Shown here: in pieces, positions 53,273-64,000 of the stretch
Layout of the letters: every line of letters starts with the position of its first letter
How positions within the stretch are numbered: the first letter of the stretch is position 1
Position numbers and translations under genes: made by a program
Notes under the pieces: generated by a model
The model's database searches: none
Seen by the model: the letters and a program-made list of their open reading frames with translations, nothing else
Told to the model about the DNA's origin: nothing
Origin: Pelargonium cotyledonis
Lineage: Eukaryota; Streptophyta; Magnoliopsida; Geraniales; Geraniaceae
DNA length: 64,000 nt
Reading direction: 5' to 3'
NCBI GenBank assembly: GCA_036897625.1
Contig: JAYMTA010000003.1
Span: 1-64,000 of the forward strand

Positions 53273-53346
53273 CGCGCTCTGTAGGATTTGAACCCACGGC
53301 ATCGGGTTTTGGAGACCCGCGTTCTACCAAGCTGAACTAAAAGCGC
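53273..53346 (-). tRNA. trnW-CCA: tRNA-Trp (CCA), plastid-derived type
   Basis: An intact 74-nt cloverleaf on the minus strand. Acceptor GCGCTTT pairs with AGAGCGC (one G-U), discriminator G. The D arm is TTCAGCTTGGTAGAA. The anticodon stem CGGGT/ACCCG encloses loop CTCCAAA with anticodon CCA. The T arm is GTGGG-TTCAAAT-CCTAC. It closely matches plastid trnW-CCA, which replaced the native gene in seed-plant mitochondria. It lies alone, with AT-rich spacer on both sides. Full pairing in all four stems argues for continued function. Confidence 0.93.
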
Positions 53347-56300
53347 TTATCCAGAAGATGTATTTGTGTAGTATAGTCATAGTTATCAGTGTCCTCTCTT
53401 ATAAGGAATTCTATATACTTATGTAGTCACTTCGTCCTTAACTTTGACTGACCAAAATAAGGTTCAATTTGTATGGACCTAAAGATCCAAAGGAGTACTC
53501 CTCTAAATAGGTAAAGCTAGACTGAAAAGCTTGGGGTGGGGGAATAAGACTAAGAAACTCTTTCTCTAAAAAAGGAAACTCGCGGGGCTAACCTTAACAT
53601 TTAAGCATTCTTTTTTAAGCAAGAATTCTCTATTTAGGAATTTACAGAAATTAACTCTTATATTTTCTTTACTTTAGAAAACCCAAGCCAACTAAAACTG
53701 GAGTAATTAACTTAAAATAGACTATTATTTCATTTCTATACTCTTAAGTACTTTAGCAAAGAACAAGGGAAACAAAGTAGCAAAAGCACCACTCCCAGAA
53801 ACGTTTCTAGTTTAAAGCTAGTAAACATCTCCAAAAATATAAGAGCTCGAACTTAGAGACTGCGAAATTCCGGGCCCGAAAACACTTCCAAACAGTTCAA
53901 TTTTTCGTAGATATTGTTTCAATTTAGCTAGTTTATGAATAATATTTAAAAGGGTTAAACTATAGAAATATATAAGAGAATTCCTAGTTTTTAATTTAAA
54001 AGAGTTCTAATTTCTCTTTAGTAGGGGGAGGGGGCTTAGTAGTTAAGTAATAGGGCTTAAAAGTATCAATGTTGCTCTTTTTTTGCCTCACTTATTAGGA
54101 ATTAAAGGAAAGCGTTTGTTATTATCCATTTTTAGAGTTCTAGAGATGAAAAGATTTTAGCTAAGTTTGAAGTTTCAAGTTTTCAAAAGGATAAGTTCTT
54201 TAAAGTCTAGGCCAGCTTTGATTAGTTGTTGTGGCTTTGGAGAGGGTCAATCTCTAGTATGGAGAGAGTACCGCAAAGAGTTCTTATAAAGTCTAAATTT
54301 AAAGCTATTGGCATATAAGTTAGGGGGCCTTGACTATGGAATAGAGTGAGAATTATTATCAAGTTTTAGAACTCTAAGCCTTTATATTGCAAAAGGACCC
54401 TCTACATATACTAACACCAAAGAGATTCTTAATAACAGTAACACTTTAAGCATTGATTGATCTGGAGACATTAAAATGGTTAACCAAAGTGCGCACTCTG
54501 ACTGACGTATTTGGAATAAACACATTTTTTAGTAAGGGAGTAACCTAAATTGAAAAGATACACTTCGAACTTCCTTTACTTTACTATCTTAGGCTATCAG
54601 CCCAGGCATTCGGATATAAAGACAGCGAAACGGACGCTTAACCATCCTAGTACCCGCGGTAAAAGGTGGCGAATTTCTTACACGACCGGCAGTCAAAAAT
54701 GAGAAACTTAGCATTAGCAGGGGTTTCCAAGCAAGGTAAGAAGAGGTAGTACTGGAGAAACTTGTTCTGCTACCTACTTTTCTTTTGTTTAGTCTTTGAA
54801 GACAGAAGTGGAGCAAATTCTTCTTGGATAATAGTGTTTCCATTATATATAGGCTCGCATTTTCAGATATTGGACCACGGGTGCTCGAGAATTTGTTTGA
54901 CTGAAGAGAGCGTTCCTATTTAATCAAACTCAGTTAAGGTACTGAACTTTTTATTAGGTGTTTGCGGAATTCTTCCTTGGATCATCTCAAAGCCAGGAGC
55001 TACACTAAGCAACTTAGTGCAGTCTTACTATTATATAATTTCAAGCTCTTTTAGGAACCCTTAGTACCAAGTAAGTTAACAGTAAGCAGCGGGTACCTAT
55101 TTTAGTAACACTGTCCCTATTATCTCTAAGTTTGCATCCTCCCGTGTCAGTAACTACAAGGAATAAGAGTCATTGTCCTTAAAACAATTGTAATTACTAA
55201 TACAATATAACAACTATACTATAATAAGAAGTCCTATTACCTATATACACTAGAAACTCTCTCTATCTACTATACACTATAATAAGTACATGCTATAAAG
55301 AGATAGTAATACTAATACATTATAATAGCTACTATAAAAGAGTAATACATATACTACTATTAGGTATTCTACTTGCTTAACTTGCTTACAAGACCAATCA
55401 GATAAGTAGATTTAGCTATAATAGGTCAGGGAGAAATAGTAAGATCAAGAGGAAGAGTTTAGCTACAGGTATAGGGCTAGCGCGGTGAAGTAGTACCTAA
55501 AACGAGGAAAGACTAAACAAAGCCTCAGGGGAAATTCTCAGTAGGAATCCTAGCAAGGAAAGACTTGACAAAGAGAGTTGCTTTCTCCATATTCTGCTTG
55601 CTTTAGTATCCGGGGATAAAGTAATAGGAGAAGATTAAGCTGGGAGTCCTTTTATTTATTTGTGTTTCCTGTTTATAAAGGGAATACAAAATAAAAAGTA
55701 AAGTCTGTTTTTCTTGATGTTGTTCGTAGGTGTATTCTGGTTAAAGGGTCTTCTTCTTAAGGGCAATTAAAGGAATAAGGATAGCTAAAGCAAGGAATTT
55801 CAAGTCCAGTAAATGAACAAAAAAGGCAAGTGCAAGCAAAAGAAAAGGATCCGATTGAACTTAATTAGTAAGACTTGTTTCATAAATGATAAATCTTGTA
55901 AGTCATGATATTCTACAATCCAAGTACTCCTCTTTCTTTCTCCTATGTAAACCAGTATTGAACCTTGTACATGTAACTTATTTTCATAGCGATCTACCGA
56001 GTGAAATACTTGTTAAAAAAGAACTAGAGCTTAGTTCTTTAAAATGTAAGGGATTTCGAATGCAAGAAGGAAGGGCGTTCGCTGTGCTATGAATAGTAAC
56101 TCTTTTCTACAAGGTTCCTTTTTGAAAAGAAAACGCATATAGGATACTCTCTCTTTATCTTTTCGCACTTATCTAGTAAGCTTGGGGAAGCCAAATGCGC
56201 ATCATTTTTACTGATACAACGTACATAATTACAAGAGGAAGCCCCTGGGGCTCGGGTAATTAGTGTTTACCGAAAGTACGAAATTAGAAATGTTGGGACA

Positions 56301-57016
56301 CAGCTTCTAAGGGTTCCTAACAAAAAGAACCAAATTTATATATAATATTTGTAAGCATAAAAGCCGGGTTATTATTCCGAGTTAATCGGGACTGCAATGA
56401 ACTTTCTTGTTATATTGTATATTACCCCTTTTTTGATTTGAAGTTCTAGTTCTCATATACATAGGGTGTACAAAGGAATTTTGACCTTCATGCATATATA
56501 CTAACTAAGAATAAATAGAATAGGCTCCGGGTACATCTAATCTTGACCATAATTTCGAGATTATATGCCCTTTTGTTACCCTTTTCTTAAAAACCGGAAT
56601 CCCTACCCTTGAGGATATCTCCTGGGTTTTGACTTTCTATATTCCTCTTGGACTAACACCTTGTTTCTAACTGTAGGTTTTCTTTTGTTTTATAGGAAAA
56701 GCCAAAGAAATGCTTTGTGAAGTGAGAATGAAGCTCCTCTATAAATATTTAATACATACACAAAAAGCAAGGGTTGGAGTTTATCTTATTAACTAAAGCA
56801 AACGGAAGCCATAAGTACATAGAAATCCAGAGCTAATATCTAGGGCGCTCCTCTACAAATGCCACAAAGACTTCAACTTACTAAAACTGCTTTTTTAACC
56901 TAGCCATAGCTACCTAGACTTAATCCTTTTATGAGAAACTCTGATACACAACACAAAAGTTGCTGGATATAAGCTTAGCTTTTTCCTATAAAAGTCTGTT
57001 TCGTGCAGCTAAACTG
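53347..57016. other. Spacer between trnW and the trnI-like sequence
   Basis: It holds the GC-richer island at 54585-54850 and an AT/AC-rich low-complexity stretch at about 55190-55350. No gene is recognised. Confidence 0.65.
54585..54850. other. Local GC-richer island without a recognised gene
   Basis: About 54595-54720 contains several GC-rich words (CCCAGGCATTCGG, CCCGCGG, CACGACCGGCAG) and looks richer than its surroundings. An 84-codon open frame lies on the minus strand (54589-54843), with the C-terminal part FTAGTRMVKRPFRCLY. I recognise neither a protein nor an rRNA. The base composition suggests a relic of ordinary plant mtDNA. Frame length alone is not significant here. Confidence 0.3.
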
Positions 57017-57092
57017 GGGCTTATAGAAAAAATTTGGGTAAAACGTACCACTCATAACGGTTATGTTGTAGGTTCAAGTTGTACTAAACCTA
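57017..57092 (+). pseudogene. trnI-CAU: trnI-CAU-like sequence, divergent and probably degenerate
   Basis: It begins GGGCTTATAG and ends ACTAAACCTA, as in plant mitochondrial trnI-CAU (GGGCTTATAG ... ACTAAGCCTA), and keeps the loop CTCATAA with anticodon CAU followed by CGGTTATGTTGTAGGTTCAAG. Pairing is damaged: the D stem GTTT/AAAC has become GAAA/AAAC, the anticodon stem TACCA/CGGTT has two mismatches, the T stem has a G-G mismatch, and the acceptor has one C-A. In this family the CAU first base is modified to lysidine to read AUA. It could be a pseudogene, or a highly diverged tRNA repaired by editing. I favour a pseudogene. Confidence 0.6.
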
Positions 57093-60000
57093 AGAAATCC
57101 CTTGCACCGAACAAATAGGGAAAGATTTAACCTCACAAGTAGTTTTTTTTAGGTAATGAATATAAGAATATGAATTCATTTTATTATAGTATAGAAAAAA
57201 GGAGCTCCTGTCTCTAAACCTCTTAAGAAACCCCTTATAATTATAAATAGGAATCTTTTAGTATAAGGATTCCCGTCTGTATTAAAATTGAATGATATCC
57301 TATATAAACTAAAAGTATAAAACCCTTCTTTAAGGATTCCTTATGCGGGTTTCTCGGAAGAGTGAAAAACAGCGTTATTTATAAGGCTATAAAGGTAGTT
57401 CTTAAGAGTAGGAAAGTTCCGTTGCTTTATTATCAGTTCTTTACAAGATACTCTGCCCCAATTCCAGGTTTTTGTACTGAGCTACAGACATGTACAACCC
57501 ATATAAATTTGTTTTTTTAGGATTTCTTTTATTTGACTTAGGATTCTAAGTTCAATTTCTCCTAAAGTGAGCTGGCGATTGCTAAGGGGCTCTACTTTTC
57601 TTATGGGTATTTCCTATCTTATTGTTTTTGTTGTTAGGAATATTACTCCTTAAATTCTTTAGTAATAAGTAATTGGAGTCTAGAGTTCTTTCTTATCGTT
57701 ATATATTCTTCTTATATTATAATGTAATAGAGAGGAGTTTTTGTATGTTGGAAAGGGTCTCTTAACAAGGAATTCACTCCTTTAGAATTTAGAAAGAGTA
57801 CAAGCAATTCCAGATTCTATAGGCTTTATCTAAATAAAGGACGAGAAAAGACCTACCCTTACAAGGGAATAACAGAAAAAGAAGACTCGCGTTTAGGGTA
57901 AACAAGAATTAAGGGATAATAGATGACATTAAAAAGCTATTCCTTCTGGATCTACCTAAAGTTCGGGGTTAAAGTAATCTCCGTTTCAGAGCATATAATC
58001 CTTTCTTTTTTATTTTGGCAGCTTTCAAATAGTAAAGTTTAATACTATATTTTATATTTATCTTTAGTTATTTTACCGCTTTGGGAGTAATAAGAGAGAC
58101 TTAACTAGCTCATGCCTATCAACAAAGTACGCCGTCTACAAAGGAAAAGGGAGCCAGCGAAGAAACTTCCAAGGAATTCCTCTTTTGATAGAGTTGAGAC
58201 ACAGATATTGAATGACTTTATCTAAGGGATTCTTTTCTTTTTGTATACTATTTCCCTGCCCTTGTTTACCAAAGCCGAGAAGCAAGATCCCTAGATCAAA
58301 CTTTTTGTATGCAAGCTTATCATTAGGGATTTGAACCTAAGTATATCCGCTTATTCAACCTGTGCCTTAACATATGAATTCTAGTGTATTAACTGGGCGG
58401 ATACTTGGTAACTAATTTCACTGTGCTTAAGGGAGAAAGGGAGGCTTTCTTCTATATAAGGTATTCCTTTTCTACAGCCTTTTCGTGGTCAGGAATTTCT
58501 TAAGTTTTTGATTGCTCCTTAATTCTTTCCTGTCTAAAATGAGGGATCTTTCAAAGAGTTTACAATTATTAAGTACGTTTCTCAATGTGGGAGCAGTCAA
58601 ATCCTCCAAGATCCAGGAGAAGTCAGACGAAGTTAAAGTGATTCATAGGTTGTTCAAAAGTACATATTAAATACAGTGTATATAAAGCCAAATTTTGGTC
58701 TAGTAATTAATATAATAAAAAGCGCCTTAAAGTAGAAGCAAGCTTTAACTAATAAAAGATTTAGGCACCCGAATTCAATAGACCCCAAAATCCTATAAAT
58801 CTAAATAAATAGGTATTGAAGTAAGAGTTCGCCTTAACCCCTAGACATGAAAGAGCTTCCGTGCTGGCTGTCCTATAAAATAATAGAAATCCCAATATGA
58901 TAAAATCGGACTGTTCTTACAAAAAAGTAGATTAACTTTAGTTGATATTAAACGAAAACTGCGGACCTTGGAAGTAAGTAGGGTTCGCTTTAGTTCTACT
59001 TTTATACTACAAAAGAGTCCTGTTTCAAATCAGTCGCTTTCCTCTGTTACTGGGTTTCGCATCAAAGATTTATATTAGGGGAAAGAAAGGCACTAAAAAA
59101 AGCAGGGCGGCAATCTATGAAATAGGGATCCTGTAAAACCCGTAATTAAAAGTTTCTTTACTGGAAATGTAATATTCCCTTAAAAGTAGCACAACAGTAT
59201 ATAAATAAAGGGTTTTTAGTTAATATAAGCACTATTTAATAAAGCTGTCTTGAGCTTTTTCCATGTTATTTTTAAAGGAGTTTGGTAGTTCCTAAGCTTC
59301 GTAAAACCTGAAATTAATAAAAGTCTTTCTTGATTAGAAACTAGCAGTTCGTTCCCCTGGGCAGTTCAATCTAAACATTTTCGGGGAGTTTAAGAGTATA
59401 AAACTTAGGGAGTACTTGTCGTATTGGTAATTTCCTATATCAACCCCTTTGAGAATTCTTTTAGGGGCCTCCCGATTATAGCTATACACTTTTAATGGTT
59501 CTTCTCTGGCAGTTTTCTGCATATTTTTTATAGTCCAATAAAGAATACCTTCTAAAATGTTCAATTAGCACAATAAAGCACAGAGATTTTGCGGACTCTT
59601 CTATAAAATTTTTTGAGCTTAGAAATCTCTCGAATAAGTTGAAACAAAAAACTATAATTACATACACGACTGACTATTCGGACACTTTTCAAGCCCCGCG
59701 AAGAAAACCTTATTCTCCAAATTTCCAAAGCTTCTTTAACACCTAAGAATCCCTGTCCTGGAAAGCGTCTTTTAGCTTATTAAAAAAGCATTCTCGGTAA
59801 TATCAAATTAGAATTTGTTACATTAAGTATATACTCAAAAAAGCTTGCCGTATGGAAGCAGCCCCACTCTTTAAAAAGGGATACTCCCATTTTTCTTTTC
59901 TCTAAGACTATGCCCAGCCTGTTTATGTCAATATTGAAATCAAGACGAGAACCCCTTTAAATATTTTTAATTTGCACGCCTATAGTTATATAACGTCAAG

Positions 60001-60164
60001 TTATAAAAGGAAATATTTGAAACTATTTTGACTAAAAATTTTTATAAGTAGGAGCTCGCTTTTCTATGACTCTTTTAAGAAAAGATGCAAATTCAGGCGA
60101 ATCCCTTGGCTAGCTTATTTTTTTAGCTAGAGGAGCAGCTGGGATACTCTGTCTTTGTATCACT

Positions 60165-60420
60165 TGTTAGAGAGAGTTTTAGTCTTATTAGGAAGAGAAG
60201 GAGTAATAACTATATAAACTGTTGCTATATGTACTATGGGGTTACTGTTGTTAGTTGTTCTATTGTAGCTATTGTATCTTATTCCTGTCATAGCCTATAT
60301 ACTATAGATCTTAGTTTTATAGTTACTTATAAGTTATAGGTTATAAGGTAGGGTATTAGGGATTGTTATTTACTTGTGTTAGGATAGTTTCAGGTTGTAC
60401 TACTCTCCTTTAAGCTTTGT
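60165..60420 (+). repeat. GT-rich diverged repeat, copy 1
   Basis: It shares an exact 21-bp block (60274-60294) with 60801-60821. Similar sequence continues on both sides: a TTAGAG..TTTT..TTATTA..AGGAAG purine stretch upstream and TTTACTTGT..TAGGATA..TTGTACT downstream. This points to an old duplication with an offset of about 527 bp. No coding capacity is evident. Confidence 0.55.
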
Positions 60421-60654
60421 TACTCTTGTCCTCTGTCTTTCTCGCTATGGAGTGCGGAAGCTTAATAGGTGCATGATAGTGTCTATTTTCCCGACTGTAG
60501 CTTTAGCGAAGGAGGTTAGCTGTACAAGTAGTTACTTGATACTGTATTCTTGCACTATAGGACAACCACCAACTACTGACTTAGAATTCCTTGCTGCTTG
60601 TTTCTTCTACTTTTTCTGAACTAGACTTTGACTTACTTGTTCTTGCTTTTGGAT

Positions 60655-60935
60655 TTGAGTTAGAGTTTTCTTATTCTTATTATAAGGAAGGGGAAGCAAG
60701 AAGAGAAGCAGGAGCAGGAGCTATTTAGGCTGTACTCCTATTGTGTGTGTTCTTAGGGTTGTTTTTGTTCTAATATTGTTCTAATGTAGTTACTGTATTA
60801 GTATCTTATTCCTGTCATAGCTTTAGTTAGTTATATTATTCTAGATGGGTAGTGGGTTTTAATAAGTAGTTATATGGGTTGTTGTTCTTTACTTGTTATA
60901 GGATAAGATTGTACTTTCTATCTTTCTATTTATTA
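60655..60935 (+). repeat. GT-rich diverged repeat, copy 2
   Basis: The partner of the repeat at 60165-60420, with the same order of blocks (AG-rich stretch, GTTCTAATGTAG, the exact 21-bp core, TTTACTTGTTATAGGATA). AC-rich sequence near 23.9-24.06 kb and 55.2-55.35 kb has a similar texture to its complement and may belong to the same family, but I cannot align it with confidence. Confidence 0.5.
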
Positions 60936-62898
60936 TTTATTGGGTAGGTAGTTTAAATATGGGTCTAACTTGGTAGATTGTACTTCTTTAAGGTCTTACC
61001 TCCTGTGCTATGGGTTTCTCAGTTTTCAGTAAGGGGAATTAGCCTTAGATGGATTAGAGAGATGATGCTATTAAGCTGAATTCCTTATTAATTCTCTATA
61101 AAGAGTAAGCAACTCAAATATTTTGTAGTATAACCCTTGTTAAAAAGAGGAAATTAGGAAACACCTTTTACTTAGTGCCTAGACTGCAAATAAACGAGAC
61201 TCTAGATAGTAAGATTAGCATTGTTTGCTTTCATCTGTAAACCCAAGTTCTTTTTCTTTTAATGAGAAGTCATTTTATTTAATTGAATGTAATTGAGGGC
61301 AAGTAGTTGCTTGCTTTTATAAGCTTCCTTTGGTTCTTGTTCCTAAAGCGGCTATTCAGGGCAATGAGAAGTTGGTTTCTTCTTTATTTGCTTTAGGGTA
61401 AAAAATTTTACAAAAGTAGCTTAGAAATATCTTATTAAACGAACGTAAAAGTATGAAATGTACAATCACTTTGCAGGCTAACTTGCTTTTTATAGCTTTT
61501 AAATGGCCTTGTAGTGAGTTTTAATATTCTGGTAATTCCTTGAGTTTTGTTGTCTTTAATTCTTTTATTTGTTATTTGTTCCAGAGTTTTTTAAGTGAAA
61601 GTTTTAAAGGGACATTTGCGGGTTGCCAGGTTCCTCTGATTAGGAGTTTCCCAAGAAGAAAGGGGTTAAGGTGTTGCAAGTTAAGATTTAGGAGGAATCT
61701 GGTCTAGCTATGAGTAAGGAAAATCTTGATATCTAAATAGAGATTTCCTTTTTTACTTTACAGTTTTTTTAGTAAATGAAGTCAAGTGAAAGCCTGTTTT
61801 TTCCTGCTGTGGGATTTAGTATAAGCAGGATATTCAAAACACTATCTTAGATTAAATTCCCCAGGGCACCCGGCAGTCGGTAACATGGACCACTTCCCTA
61901 CTTTTAAAAGGATGTGTATCTCTCTTAATAAGAAAGCGGGTATAGCCTATAAAACTTGTGGTCCTAATAAGACTAAGAAATCTATGCAGAAGACTAATAT
62001 AAGAAAGAGTAGGGCTCTGGCTTGGGGAAGGGTAGGTAGTGATGAAGAGTCTAGCTCCTAGAAAAATTCTAGCTAGCTGAAGCGGCGTAGTATAGGACAT
62101 TTTAGGTATAAAGCAATTTGGTTTTGATTGTGCAACTCAGTATTCACTAGTCAAAGATTCTAATGCGCGTTAAAGGGTTAATATTATAAAAGTACTATTC
62201 TACCAATATCTAAGAACTGCTTTACCTAATATTAGGATCGAGATTTTTTTTCTTACCACTTTTCCGGGTATATTCCTGTGGTAGCTCATAAAAAAGCAAA
62301 CCACTAACAATGGAAATAACAAAAAGAGTAGAGCTCTTATTTTAGAAGAGTATTAAGATTTCCTTCCAGGAATTGCTATTAGCTTTTCATAAAAAGGCAT
62401 TAGAATCAAATTAATGTGATTTACTCTTTACTAGGGGGCCTCTCCTTTATTATAGGCTTCAAAAACAAGTAAAAGTTACAAATTTCCGTTGAAATAGATC
62501 TTAGTAGAGCCGGGGTATAAAGAGCTCCGCATATACTGTACATCAATGTCAACTTATACGGACAAAATTTTTCTTTTTTATCCTCGGCAGTTTTTCTAGA
62601 AAAGTTCCTAAAAAGGGAATGATTAGGGCGCCCAAACGAAGCTTCCTCACTAAAAGTTGCTATGCCTTAATTTTGGGTAATTGTATACTAGTAACTAGTA
62701 CGAGCAGGTTCAAACCAAGTAAAGGGTTAGGGTGCACCTATCAGGGAGAGTCTCAATTTGAGCTATATGTGCCCAGTCTATCTATTAATAAAAGGAATTC
62801 CTCAAAAACTCCGTATCAAGGTTAAAAATAGGTCAAGAAAGCTTATAAATAACTACACAGCAATGCTTCTTGTTTTTTTTCTTAATTTAGGTACACAC

Positions 62899-62918
62899 CA
62901 TATAATTCCATATAATTA
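62899..62918 (+). repeat. Tandem repeat, 10-bp unit x 2
   Basis: CCATATAATT occurs twice without a gap. Confidence 0.85.
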
Positions 62919-63170
62919 CACTTATCCAAATATATGAAAGAACCGCTCCTGTATACTTAATAGGTTTATCAACTAAAGTTTTTTATCCTCTCTATCGAAT
63001 AAAATTTTATAGGGTACCTTTTTTCAGCGAAAACGCCGGACTACCTAAGGTTTTTAGGGGTTTCTCTTAAATGAGGTTAAAAAAATTAAAAGCTTTTTCA
63101 CAATTACGTATTAGAGATCCTCTCATAAGAACTCTTACCTACAAACCCGGCATACTCATAAACTTATTTT

Positions 63171-63201
63171 TAAATATAGTATAGTAAATATAGTATAGTA
63201 A
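63171..63201 (+). repeat. Tandem repeat, 14-bp unit x 2.2
   Basis: TAAATATAGTATAG occurs twice in perfect tandem, followed by TAA. Confidence 0.9.
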
Positions 63202-64000
63202 AGAGGGGCGCTTCGTATCCGACCCTTGTGCACATATACTAGTTATTCCTTTTCCTTATAAATCAGTTTAACAAAAAATAAAAAGATACGAGTAAAGGCA
63301 CACCCACATTATAGAGCACAAGCTTTATCAACAACACTCGAGGCCCCCATTTGTTTTTTTTTTTCCTTTTTGATCTTGCTTTTTAGTTTCAGTAATTCCT
63401 CACAGCACCCAGCAATACTAAATGAAGTTCATCGGAGTCTCGGAACAGGAGTCGAACGAGGAAAAACCCTATTCAAAACCAGAAACCAAATCCTAATTCA
63501 TATGAGGCTAAATAAAAGGATCTCATTGCGAATTGAAAAAACTGGTCAAGAATTTTTAATATGCCAATTTTTAGAAAGGAAATACAGGGTATTCCTAAAA
63601 GAGATTCTATCATCCATGTTTCTATATGTCCCTTTTGGTTATTCTGTTTACAATGTAAAATTAAAGTATATAACCTGTTTTCTTTGCTAAAAGTAACCTA
63701 CTTCCTTCCCTTTTGTTAATTGTACGTTTGTCTATTTGTATAGAAGACATTCAAGACCCGCCTACCCCTAGACTATACAGATTTTAACTCATTAGTATTG
63801 AAAAATCCAGCTTGCCTTACTTTTTTATACTACAGTATACAAGATTATCCATATTGACTATAGGGGATAACTGCTTCACGGTTTCCTAAGACTAGAAACT
63901 CTACAACAAAAGCTATAGTTTTAAGTCTAACAAGCACAAGTATATATATAGAAATTGCTTTAACTTTTTAAAAAGCCCTTGAACTAACTTCTTCTTTTAT

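Larger units (their letters stand above)
57093..64000. other. AT-rich terminal spacer with the GT-rich repeats
   Basis: It contains the 60.2/60.7-kb diverged repeat and two small tandem repeats. A T-arm-like word at 58330 has weak tRNA context. Frames of 82 (61852-62100, -) and 106 codons (63370-63690, +, non-ATG start) have no recognised domain. Confidence 0.65.

Noticed and set aside
61852-62100. 82-codon minus-strand frame, with a basic 58-codon frame on the opposite strand
   Set aside because: The opposite-strand peptide (starting MDHFPTFKRM) looks protein-like in composition but has no recognisable domain; length is within chance.
63370-63690. 106-codon open frame (non-ATG start)
   Set aside because: Resembles no family I know, lacks an ATG start, and several frames of this size are expected by chance.
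1-64000. Group II intron, rRNA, mitovirus or CRISPR sequences
   Set aside because: I looked for domain V-like hairpins, conserved rRNA words, polymerase motifs and regularly spaced repeats and found none that I could support.

Overview
This window looks like part of a large, gene-poor seed-plant mitochondrial genome. Three things point there: (1) the only convincing long reading frame (33522-34601, +) carries an unmistakable plant-type nad6 core behind a piece of plant mttB (tatC); (2) two intact tRNA genes, trnD-GUC (41015-41088, -) and trnW-CCA (53273-53346, -), are of the plastid-derived type that seed-plant mitochondria use; (3) there are further degenerate tRNA-like pieces of trnI-CAU, trnK, trnM and others. 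I cannot name the species. Sampled by eye, the non-coding DNA is about 35% G+C, well below the roughly 43-45% usual for seed-plant mtDNA, while the nad6 frame samples at about 38-45%. That contrast suggests coding sequence held by selection inside DNA that has drifted to high A+T.

Layout. 1-33.5 kb: no protein gene that I can support; scattered tRNA-like remnants (2.5, 4.5, 8.8, 23.8, 31.25 kb), a short dispersed repeat (17.84 and 30.46 kb) and a few tiny tandem repeats. 33.52-34.60 kb: a 359-codon chimeric frame made of an N-terminal part related to mttB with its middle missing, then the nad6 core, then a tail of about 106 residues that I do not recognise and that replaces the usual nad6 C-terminus. 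34.6-41.0 kb: non-coding. 41.0-41.45 kb: intact trnD-GUC followed by two tRNA-like remnants. 41.5-53.3 kb: non-coding. 53.27 kb: intact trnW-CCA. 57.0 kb: a divergent trnI-CAU-like sequence. 60.15-60.95 kb: two diverged copies of a GT-rich repeat about 530 bp apart. The rest is AT-rich DNA without recognisable content.

How it works together. The fusion would supply the ND6 subunit of respiratory complex I if it is processed to, or tolerated as, a working protein; the two tRNAs would serve mitochondrial translation. No rRNA, ribosomal protein, group II intron or other respiratory gene was recognised. All other open frames (123 codons or fewer) are of the size expected by chance in 64 kb of DNA this AT-rich. 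The candidate for something new is the mttB-nad6-unknown fusion. It shows T where many angiosperms need C-to-U editing, so it also suggests reduced RNA editing in this lineage. A second unexplained signal is a strong excess of the palindrome GGANTCC throughout the spacers.
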